A DNA stretch of 64,000 bases, from positions 5,270 through 69,269 of the forward strand of contig CAZBBA010000013.1 in NCBI GenBank assembly GCA_964490015.1, written 5' to 3'. The notes below the pieces were generated by a model, which had not been told where the DNA came from, searched no databases, and was given only the letters and a program-made list of their open reading frames with translations. This DNA is from Perlabentimonas sp964490015 (lineage in GTDB: Bacteria > Bacteroidota > Bacteroidia > Bacteroidales > Tenuifilaceae). Numbering within the stretch: position 1 is the stretch's first letter; each line of letters starts with the position of its first letter. Below, piece after piece: positions 1-7,185 of this stretch. Both the position numbers and the translations under genes were made by a program.

Positions 1-363
1 CACGTGTTTATCCCGCAGGAGTTTTATCAAAGGATGCATTTCAGCCCATTGGTAAAGGTCGATTTGTCCTTAGATCAACGCATCGAAAGGCTGGTTAAGG
101 AGTACGCCCTGTTTACCAAAGAGGAGCTAACCCATGCTATTAGCAAGATAACCAAACGGCTGGGGGGCGATAATGCTAAGCATGCCGTTGAGGCTATCGA
201 AAGAGGGGATTTTCACGAGGCCACCCGAATCCTACTCTGGTACTACGACAAGGCCTACAACCGGAGCATAGAGGAGCGGCGAAAGTTGATGTCCTTTGAG
301 AAGGAATTCGAATCATTTGATGCATTTAGGATAGCATCCTTAATTTTATCTTGTTCTCAGTAA
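1..363 (+). CDS. mnmH: tRNA 2-selenouridine/geranyl-2-thiouridine synthase MnmH, C-terminal part
   Basis: The reading frame is open from the first base, so this is the 3' end of a gene that begins left of the window; the GTG at base 4 is an in-frame valine, not a start. The visible 120 residues match the C-terminal helical part of MnmH (SelU/YbbB), including the stretches RIERLVKEY, KRLGGDNAK and ILLWYYDKAY. MnmH is a cytoplasmic enzyme that replaces the sulfur of 2-thiouridine at tRNA wobble position 34 with selenium through a geranylated intermediate. The rhodanese and P-loop domains are outside the window. A candidate terminator lies about 200 bp downstream. Identification rests on family recognition of the C-terminal segment only. 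Confidence 0.8.
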   Translation, partial: HVFIPQEFYQRMHFSPLVKVDLSLDQRIERLVKEYALFTKEELTHAISKITKRLGGDNAKHAVEAIERGDFHEATRILLWYYDKAYNRSIEERRKLMSFEKEFESFDAFRIASLILSCSQ

Positions 364-566
364 TTTTCAACTTGTTTTTATGATGTATACCAGCCTTGAA
401 TTTGTTATTTTTAAATGAAAGTGCTTTGTTCATGATTGGCATGTACTTGCACGTCGTACAGTCCTTCTCTTTGCTATGTGCTTAAATAGTGAGCAAAGTA
501 GCATGAGAAAATAGCGTATTGTATATCATAAGTTTTATGTGCATTTTTGCTGTGTTTTTTTAATCT

Positions 567-594
567 AACACCTATTTACTTTGGTGTTTTTTTT
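567..594 (+). terminator. candidate rho-independent terminator
   Basis: A 6-bp stem (567-572 AACACC with 583-588 GGTGTT) with a 10-nt loop is followed by an uninterrupted T run to 594. The stem is short but the T tract is good. It would end transcription from mnmH or from a short transcript in the otherwise gene-free 364-653 stretch. Confidence 0.4.
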
Positions 595-653
595 GGTTTA
601 ATATCATATCTAAATTAGTTAGCTCCAAGTTTTTGTAATTCAAAAATTGTACA

Positions 654-2417
654 ATGAAAGTAACAAGGTTATTCGATTTGCTTGACCATTATCTTGAGTT
701 GTATCCTGAGCAGGATGCTGCATTGGCCTCAAAGCGGAATGGTGAATGGGTAAAAATTAGTATACAGCAGTACGTTGAGAGGGTCAACAACGTAAGCTAT
801 GGCCTAATGGCCCTGGGCATTGGCCGCCACGATAAGGTTGGGATTGTAAGTGGCAATAGGCCCGAGTGGAATATTCTTGACATGGCCATCATGCAGATTG
901 GAGCCGTTTGCATTCCTATTTATCCTACCATTAGCCAAAGCGACTATCGCTACATCCTTAACCATGCAGAGATGAAGATGATTTTTGTTGAAGGTAAGGA
1001 TTTACATAGAAAGCTAGAACCCATACTTCCTGAGATTTCATCCCTTAAGGAGATTTATACTTTCGACAACCACGGCGACACCTACCGCTACCTTGATCAG
1101 CTGATTGCTCTGGGAATGGAAAATCCTAACCCCGAAAAGCTAAAGGAAATAAAGCAATCCGTATCGGAATTTGATATGGCCACAATTATTTACACATCGG
1201 GGACTACTGGAAATCCAAAAGGTGTTATGCTTTCGCACAGCAACATCGTGAACAACTTTATGAACGTAACCCAAACGCCCCAAAAGTGGAGCAAAACTGC
1301 TTTCAGCTTTTTGCCTCTATGCCATGCCTACGAGCGGGTGCTTGTGTACATGTATCATTACCTAGGGATGTCGATATACTACGCAGAGAGTCTGGGTACA
1401 ATTTCCGAGAACATAAAAGAGGTAAAGCCTACCATGATGACCTGCGTTCCCCGTGTGCTCGAGAAGATTTACTACAAGCTCTACGCTGCTGGAAATAAGT
1501 TACCCTTCTTTCAGAAAAAGCTATACTACTGGGCGTTTAGGGTTGCTACTAGGTATCAACTCGAGGGGATGAGCCGGTGGTACAAAATGCAGCATAAATT
1601 GGCCGATAAGCTTATCTACTCCAAATGGCGAAAAGCTATTGGTGGCAACTTCGACATAGTGGTGTCGGGCGGATCGAGCATTCAGATTCACATGGCCTCA
1701 TTTTTCTCCGCCATTGGATTGCCCGTGTTTGAGGGCTACGGGTTAAGCGAAACATCACCGGTTATTGCCGTTAGCTGCCGTGGGAAAAACGGACGAAAGT
1801 TTGGTACTGTTGGGCCACCTCTGCCTGGAGTTGAGGTTAAGATTGGTGAGAACAACGAAATACTTTGCCGAGGCCATAACGTGATGATGGGCTACTACAA
1901 AGACCCTGAACTAACAGCTCAGGTTATTGACTCAAACGGGTGGTTTCATACTGGCGATACTGGAAAGTTTACGCCTGAAGGTCTTCTGATCATCACCGGG
2001 AGGCTGAAGAGTATATTTAAAACATCCTTTGGAAAATATGTTAACCCTCAGGCAATAGAGTCGAAGTTTACCGAATCGCCAATGATAGAGAATATGATGG
2101 TGGTAGGCGAAAACCAGAAGTTTGCTGCTGCCCTAATCAGTCCCGACTTTGCCTACCTTAAAACCTGGTGCCAAGACAATAGCATCCCCTATACCACCAA
2201 CGAGCAGGTAGTTGCTCATCCCGAGGTGCTTAAGCGGTTTCAGCAGGAGGTAAAGGAGTATAACCGATACTTCGGCGAGTTTGAGCAGGTGAAAAAGTAT
2301 GCTATTCTTCCCGATGAATGGACCATGCAGAAGGGATTCCTCTCGCCAACTTTAAAGATAAAGCGCAACGTGCTTGAGAAGCACTATGCCGAACGAATTG
2401 AGAAACTTTTTAGCTAA
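654..2417 (+). CDS. long-chain fatty acid--CoA ligase (AMP-binding, FadD15/ACSL type)
   Basis: 587 residues, the usual length for bacterial long-chain acyl-CoA synthetases of the FadD15 type. It activates free fatty acids to acyl-CoA via an acyl-adenylate, acting at the inner face of the cytoplasmic membrane. Visible motifs in order: the phosphate-binding loop YTSGTTGNPKG near residue 180, the adenylate motif GYGLSETSP near 362, the ATP-binding GDTGKF near 435 and the hinge GRLKS near 449, followed by the small C-terminal lid with a lysine-rich SPTLKIKRN segment. The ATG at 654 gives a normal N-terminus. It stands alone: a 290-bp gap precedes it and a strong bidirectional hairpin follows at 2502-2540, so it is probably monocistronic. 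Confidence 0.9.
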   Translation: MKVTRLFDLLDHYLELYPEQDAALASKRNGEWVKISIQQYVERVNNVSYGLMALGIGRHDKVGIVSGNRPEWNILDMAIMQIGAVCIPIYPTISQSDYRYILNHAEMKMIFVEGKDLHRKLEPILPEISSLKEIYTFDNHGDTYRYLDQLIALGMENPNPEKLKEIKQSVSEFDMATIIYTSGTTGNPKGVMLSHSNIVNNFMNVTQTPQKWSKTAFSFLPLCHAYERVLVYMYHYLGMSIYYAESLGTISENIKEVKPTMMTCVPRVLEKIYYKLYAAGNKLPFFQKKLYYWAFRVATRYQLEGMSRWYKMQHKLADKLIYSKWRKAIGGNFDIVVSGGSSIQIHMASFFSAIGLPVFEGYGLSETSPVIAVSCRGKNGRKFGTVGPPLPGVEVKIGENNEILCRGHNVMMGYYKDPELTAQVIDSNGWFHTGDTGKFTPEGLLIITGRLKSIFKTSFGKYVNPQAIESKFTESPMIENMMVVGENQKFAAALISPDFAYLKTWCQDNSIPYTTNEQVVAHPEVLKRFQQEVKEYNRYFGEFEQVKKYAILPDEWTMQKGFLSPTLKIKRNVLEKHYAERIEKLFS

Positions 2418-2501
2418 CCTTCAGCTACCTTTAGGGCATTTGAGGTCTCGTCGATCTTGAAAAAGGATACAGCAAGTTTTGCTAATATTTGAACCTAATA
2501 C

Positions 2502-2540
2502 CAAAGAGCCATAGAGGAGTAATTTCTCTATGGCTCTTTG
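2502..2540. terminator. bidirectional terminator hairpin between convergent genes
   Basis: A perfect 15-bp inverted repeat (2502-2516 and 2526-2540; loop of 9 nt) lies between the convergent acyl-CoA ligase and C69 peptidase genes. AT-rich flanks on both sides fit bidirectional use. Confidence 0.75.
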
Positions 2541-2559
2541 TTTGAGAAGTAACTTTTCG

Positions 2560-4170
2560 TTAAAATCCTGTTCCAAATTTACCCCAGTACTCGTCTTCCA
2601 GTTCCTTCCAGCGCAGCATGGTGGCTCCCGTAAAGTCGCGGGTGTAAAGGGTTAGCATCTTTTGGATTTCCTCGTTTCTTTTCTCCTTTGCCAAGTTTTG
2701 AGCCCTCTGCTCAAGGTGTGCAATCTCCAGGGTAGCTTTACTCTCGAAATGAGCAACCTCTTCCATCATCCCCTTGCGGGTATCCTGCCAGGCTATGGTG
2801 GCCAGCCTGTTGGCCTTACGGTAATGCCATAATGCAGCATCGGTGCGATGGCGCTTTTGTCCGCAGTAGTTAAAACTCTCGGGCAGCTCAGTTGTGCCTG
2901 AGAAGATAGGAATTCTTGGGCTTTGCCCGGGGTTGTCGAACGAAAACCAGGCCACGCCTCCAACCTCGTTGGGGAGCCAATCGCGCAGCTGGATAATATG
3001 CGAGTACGAACACCACGACACGGCTACAGTTCGGTAGAATTCAACGGCATCTTTGTTGAGGTAGCTGTACAGATTTCGGGCATTTCCTGTAAGCCAAGGA
3101 TGTGCCATTGGCGATATTATGGTGTCCTCGCCAATTACCTCCCTTTTGTCGTTGTAAGTTTTCTTTATCGACTTAAGGTTTTTGGTTATATCGTACTTGG
3201 TGCCCTCGTAGGTTTCGCGGTATAGCGCAATCACATCGTGAACTGATATTTTCTTGTCGGGTTTAACGGAGAAAGGTAGCTCATCGGCCTCGTAGTTTAG
3301 ATTTAGCGAGGGAGCAACAGCATTAAGCACAAAAAAGTCGCGGATGGCAAAGGGTTTTTTACCCGATCCGTATGCTTGCCAGAATTTAAAGGTTGACTTC
3401 CCATCCCAAAAGCCCATCTTTATGGCCACCTCAAAAACATTGTCGGAGGCCATAAAGTGGTTCTTATCCTTTAGGTTGATTTCACCAATTCGGGGAATGT
3501 TTGCCGAAATTCCCACGTGATCGTCGGGGATTCGCTGGGCTGCCCATACTCCGCCAATCTTATCGGGGCCCTCACCAAAAATCTCCATTTGCCAAACCTC
3601 CTTGGTGTCGGCAATGGTGATACACTCACCCCAGTCGCCGTAGCCATAATCCTTGATAAGTTTACCAATAAGATTTATGGCATCGCGGGCGGTTGAGCAT
3701 CGTTGCAAGGCAATACGCTGTAGTTCCTCAATCAGGAACATGCCATTTTCGTTTACTAGTTCCTTTTTCCCCGTAATGGTTGTTTCACCAATGGCTAGTT
3801 GCTTCTCGTTCATGCTTGGATAAGCAGTATTGAGGAAGGTGAAGGTTTCCTTTGCTTGAGGAATCTCGCCAACCTTTTTCACGTTACGCATATCCCACGG
3901 CGTTTCGGTTTTGAGTAGACCCTTGTAGATGGCGGTAACCGTATCGCGCTCATACTTTTGCCCATTTTCAATGGTTACCCAGGTGCGGTAACGTCCATCG
4001 CAGGTGTGGCTGGTAATAACCGAGCCATCGGTTGAGGCTTTTTTGCCAACCAGAATGCTGGTACACGACTCGCCAAAGTAGGGGTCGTTTACCTGATCGA
4101 AAATGCTTTGAGCCGTTGAGATTTGAAGCGATGATAATACCGCCAATAACAAAAGGGGAACTCTTCTCAT
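2560..4170 (-). CDS. secreted C69-family dipeptidase
   Basis: Ntn-hydrolase peptidase of MEROPS family C69, which cleaves dipeptides. Starting at the ATG at 4170 gives 536 residues with a clean signal peptide (MRRVPLLLLAVLSSLQ then ISTAQ). An upstream extension to 4275 would only add a non-signal-like leader, so the internal start is preferred; another ATG at 4215 is possible. The mature protein has the family core GESCTSILVGKKASTDGS, with Cys36 as the expected nucleophile; in this family it is exposed by autoprocessing. The remainder is a full-length Ntn domain plus a C-terminal helical tail. A periplasmic or surface location is inferred from the signal peptide. It is separated by hairpin 2502-2540 from the neighbouring ligase and diverges from the ABC exporter operon. 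Confidence 0.85.
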   Translation of the reverse strand: MRRVPLLLLAVLSSLQISTAQSIFDQVNDPYFGESCTSILVGKKASTDGSVITSHTCDGRYRTWVTIENGQKYERDTVTAIYKGLLKTETPWDMRNVKKVGEIPQAKETFTFLNTAYPSMNEKQLAIGETTITGKKELVNENGMFLIEELQRIALQRCSTARDAINLIGKLIKDYGYGDWGECITIADTKEVWQMEIFGEGPDKIGGVWAAQRIPDDHVGISANIPRIGEINLKDKNHFMASDNVFEVAIKMGFWDGKSTFKFWQAYGSGKKPFAIRDFFVLNAVAPSLNLNYEADELPFSVKPDKKISVHDVIALYRETYEGTKYDITKNLKSIKKTYNDKREVIGEDTIISPMAHPWLTGNARNLYSYLNKDAVEFYRTVAVSWCSYSHIIQLRDWLPNEVGGVAWFSFDNPGQSPRIPIFSGTTELPESFNYCGQKRHRTDAALWHYRKANRLATIAWQDTRKGMMEEVAHFESKATLEIAHLEQRAQNLAKEKRNEEIQKMLTLYTRDFTGATMLRWKELEDEYWGKFGTGF

Positions 4171-4344
4171 GTTTGGTGTAGGGTTTGTTAAACGTAGGGT
4201 TGTTAATAGTTTCATTAATCTATAGACACCAACCCCCTGACAGGGTTTAAATTCTGCCCCTTGATGTTTCTCCATCGAAATTTAGAAGTGTTAACTTTTT
4301 AGCTAAAAATTACTGTTTTGATGGATTATTAGTCAAAAACCTGC

Positions 4345-4352
4345 TAATTTTG
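4345..4352 (+). promoter_or_regulatory. candidate -7 box of the NatAB-like operon
   Basis: TAATTTTG matches the Bacteroidota -7 consensus TAnnTTTG and lies about 35 bp before the ATG at 4387. The nearest upstream TTTG sits 24 nt away, slightly further than the usual spacing, so the -33 element is uncertain. Confidence 0.4.
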
Positions 4353-4386
4353 AAACCATTAAAAACCAACTATAAACTCTTGCAGT

Positions 4387-5322
4387 ATGAATATCCTTAC
4401 AACTAGCAACATCGAGAAGCGTTACGCGAACCACCTGGCGCTCGACGATGTAAGCGTCACGGTTCCCGAGGGTAGCATCTATGGTCTCCTTGGGCCAAAT
4501 GGAGCTGGGAAAACAACGCTTATCCGCATTATTAATCAGATTACCGGCCCCGATAAAGGGCAGGTGGAGTACAACGGTCGGCCCATGAAAGCCGACGATA
4601 TCTACAAGATTGGCTACCTGCCCGAGGAGCGAGGCCTTTACAAGAAGATGAAGGTAGGCGAGCATGCCCTATACCTAGCCCGGCTTAAGGGCTTAAGCCG
4701 TCACGAGGCCATGAAAAGACTAAAGCATTGGTTTGTAAAGATGGAGATTCAAGGCTGGTGGGACAAGAAGATTGAGGAACTCTCCAAGGGTATGGCCCAG
4801 AAGATTCAGTTTGTGGTTACCGTTATCCACGAGCCAAACCTGTTAATTTTCGATGAGCCTTTCAGCGGGTTCGACCCCATTAACGCCAACCTGATAAAGA
4901 ACGAAATTCTTGACCTGAAGAAGAATGGTGCTACCGTAATCTTCTCAACTCACAATATGGGTTCTGTTGAGGAGATGTGCGACCATATCACGCTAATAAA
5001 CAAGTCGAAGAATATCCTCAGCGGCCCAATTGAGAAGATTAGGCAGGACTATGGCAGCAATGTGTACGAGTTTGCGCTTAAGGGCGATATGGAAAAGGTG
5101 AAGGAGAACCTGGGTGGCAACTACGAGTTGGTAAGCCATAAGGAGGACTCCGGGTTGGTAAAGGCGAATATTAAAGTCCACAACTACTCCGAGGACAATA
5201 GACTGCTCCAGCAGATTATCCCAGTTGCCGAGATTCTAGGGTTCAGGCAGGTAGTGCCTAGCATGAACGATATCTTTATCCAAGTGGTACAAGAGTATAA
5301 CAAAGCCCATGGGCTTAAGTAA
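4387..5322 (+). CDS. ABC transporter ATP-binding protein (NatA-like)
   Basis: 311-residue cytoplasmic ATPase of an ABC-2 type exporter. Walker A GPNGAGKTT lies near residue 36, the ABC signature appears as ELSKGMAQK near 132 and Walker B as LLIFDEP near 152, followed by a switch histidine in IFSTHNM. The C-terminal roughly 90 residues form the DUF4162-like extension found in NatA/YhaQ-type subunits. Its partner permease starts 25 bp downstream, so the two form one operon that probably exports an ion, a drug-like compound or a peptide. Substrate cannot be read from sequence. A good TAnnTTTG box precedes the start. Confidence 0.88.
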   Translation: MNILTTSNIEKRYANHLALDDVSVTVPEGSIYGLLGPNGAGKTTLIRIINQITGPDKGQVEYNGRPMKADDIYKIGYLPEERGLYKKMKVGEHALYLARLKGLSRHEAMKRLKHWFVKMEIQGWWDKKIEELSKGMAQKIQFVVTVIHEPNLLIFDEPFSGFDPINANLIKNEILDLKKNGATVIFSTHNMGSVEEMCDHITLINKSKNILSGPIEKIRQDYGSNVYEFALKGDMEKVKENLGGNYELVSHKEDSGLVKANIKVHNYSEDNRLLQQIIPVAEILGFRQVVPSMNDIFIQVVQEYNKAHGLK

Positions 5323-5347
5323 CTATCACCCTGAAAAACATTAAGCA

Positions 5348-6703
5348 ATGAACAAGATATTACTAGTACTAGAGCGCGAATTCCTGACCAGGGTTAGGAA
5401 AAAGTCGTTCATCATAATGACCATTTTAACCCCAATTCTATTTGCTGGTATTGCCGTGGTGCCCGCCATTGTTGCCTCTATGGGCGATAAGAACGAGCGG
5501 AACATTGCGGTAATCGACGAGGCCGGAATATTTGAGGGTAAAATTGCCGAAACCGAGTACCTTAAGTTCACTTTTCTCGATGATGTAACCGTTGATGAGG
5601 CCAAGGATACCTTTTTCGAGTCGGACTTCTACGCTGTGCTTTTCATTGGCAAAGCCATAGCAAACACTCCCGATGCTGTTGTGCTTTACTCCGATACGCA
5701 GCCCTCCATCGATATCACCTCGCATATTTCCAGCGCGCTACGCAACGAGATTGAATCACAGAAGCTGTTGGCATACAATATCGAGAATTTGGATGAGATT
5801 ATGAAGAACATCAAAACCTCGGTTCGTGTGCGTACCATTAAGTGGACAAAGAGCGGCGAGGCCAAGGAGAGCTCCACCGAGCTAGCCATGGGGTTGGCCT
5901 ACATCCTCAGTTTTATGGTGTACATGCTGATTTTCCTCTTTGGAACTCAGGTTATGCGTGGGGTAATTGAGGAGAAGAGTAGCCGTATTGTGGAGGTTAT
6001 TGTTTCGTCGGTGAAGCCCTTTGAGCTGATGATGGGAAAAATTCTGGGTATCGCTGCGGTTAGCCTAGTTCAAATCTTACTTTGGATTGTGTTAACCTTT
6101 GGGCTGGTGACGTTAGCCAATTCATTTCTTCTCGACAAACCCCAACAACTTAACACGCAGAAGGAGGCTATTACTAACATTATGGAGCAGCAGGGTGGAG
6201 CAGTTCAGCCTGCACCTATTATTAGTGAGGGTGATGCTGTTGCAGGTAAGATAATGACTGCACTTTCGAACGTTAACTTCTACTACATTATTGGCTGGTT
6301 TGTGTTCTTTTTCCTTGGTGGTTATCTTCTCTACGCGGCCATGTTTGCTGCTGTGGGTTCGGCAGTAGACAACGAGGCCGATACCCAGCAGCTGGTTATG
6401 CCCATTACCATCCCGTTGATTCTGGGCTTAATTGTAATGGTCAGCACATTTACAGCGCCCGAGAAAGCGGCAACGCTACTTTTCTGGTTCTCCATTATTC
6501 CGTTCACATCGCCCATTGTGATGATTACCCGTTTGCCCTACGAGCCCCCCATGTGGGAGGTGCTTCTTTCGGCAGGGTTGCTAGTGGTCACTTTTATTGC
6601 TATTACTTGGCTGGCTGGCAAGATCTACCGTACGGGCATTCTCCTGTACGGCAAAAAGCACTCGTGGGCCGAGATGTGGAAGTGGATTAGGTATAAAAAT
6701 TAA
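5348..6703 (+). CDS. ABC-2 type transporter permease (NatB/YhaP-like)
   Basis: 451 residues with the NatB layout: one N-terminal membrane helix (about residues 20-42), a soluble extracytoplasmic domain of about 135 residues, then five or six hydrophobic helices from about residue 184 to the end. The N-terminal EREFLTRVRKKSF and the segment VMRGVIEEKSSRIVEV are typical of the ABC2_membrane_3 family. It forms the transmembrane channel for the ATPase encoded 25 bp upstream. The operon ends at the unusually long hairpin at 6734-6790. Confidence 0.88.
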   Translation: MNKILLVLEREFLTRVRKKSFIIMTILTPILFAGIAVVPAIVASMGDKNERNIAVIDEAGIFEGKIAETEYLKFTFLDDVTVDEAKDTFFESDFYAVLFIGKAIANTPDAVVLYSDTQPSIDITSHISSALRNEIESQKLLAYNIENLDEIMKNIKTSVRVRTIKWTKSGEAKESSTELAMGLAYILSFMVYMLIFLFGTQVMRGVIEEKSSRIVEVIVSSVKPFELMMGKILGIAAVSLVQILLWIVLTFGLVTLANSFLLDKPQQLNTQKEAITNIMEQQGGAVQPAPIISEGDAVAGKIMTALSNVNFYYIIGWFVFFFLGGYLLYAAMFAAVGSAVDNEADTQQLVMPITIPLILGLIVMVSTFTAPEKAATLLFWFSIIPFTSPIVMITRLPYEPPMWEVLLSAGLLVVTFIAITWLAGKIYRTGILLYGKKHSWAEMWKWIRYKN

Positions 6704-6733
6704 GGCAATAGTTGCTTAGGATTTTCTAAGTAA

Positions 6734-6790
6734 GTTACAATAAGGGAGGGGGCGTTTTGTATCGCAAAACGCCCCCTCCCTTATTGTAAC
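6734..6790. terminator. perfect 26-bp inverted repeat, bidirectional terminator
   Basis: Two 26-nt arms (6734-6759 and 6765-6790) are perfectly complementary around a 5-nt loop. The apex is very G/C-rich (GGGAGGGGGCG) and the base is A/T-rich. It lies between the convergent permease gene and the receiver gene, where a two-way terminator would be expected. Confidence 0.8.
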
Positions 6791-6799
6791 TACTTCATT

Positions 6800-7171
6800 T
6801 TATTTGTTGCTACTTACGACTTCGTCAAGAGTTCTCCTTATGGAATCTAAATCAAAAGGTTTGCATAAATACTTGTGTATGATGTTGTTTTTTAGAGCAT
6901 TGATGATTTCAATGGTGATATCGTAACCTGTAAGAATGATATATGTTTTATTGGGAAATAAATTTCTAGCATAACCGATAAACTCTAACCCATTCATCTC
7001 TGGCATCTTCATATCGCTAATTACTATAGAAATATCATTGTTTAACTTCAACTTATCTAGCCCTTGGTATCCTGAGTCTGCTGTAATTATTTTGAATTTA
7101 TCCTCAAATAGGATTTCAAAAAGTTCAAGGTTTATGGGTTCGTCATCAACGTATAAAATGATTGGTTTCAT
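6800..7171 (-). CDS. single-domain response regulator (receiver only)
   Basis: 123 residues form a complete CheY-like receiver with no output domain. The acidic pocket is D9-D10, the phospho-acceptor is D53 within ISDMKMPEMNG, the conserved threonine is T81 and the lysine is K104 in CKPFD. It starts 14 bp after the stop of the large sensor kinase and on the same strand, so it is the likely phosphorelay partner. Lacking a DNA-binding domain, it must act by protein contact or pass phosphate on; no downstream histidine phosphotransfer protein is visible here. Confidence 0.9.
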   Translation of the reverse strand: MKPIILYVDDEPINLELFEILFEDKFKIITADSGYQGLDKLKLNNDISIVISDMKMPEMNGLEFIGYARNLFPNKTYIILTGYDITIEIINALKNNIIHKYLCKPFDLDSIRRTLDEVVSSNK

Positions 7172-7185
7172 GCTTTTTGTTCAAA

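Noticed and set aside
364..653. Possible small RNA in the first intergenic gap
   Set aside because: A weak hairpin (469-498) and the terminator are present, but no convincing promoter box was found, so it is not claimed as a gene.
4171..4275. N-terminal extension of the C69 peptidase
   Set aside because: It would bury the clear signal peptide that starts at 4170.
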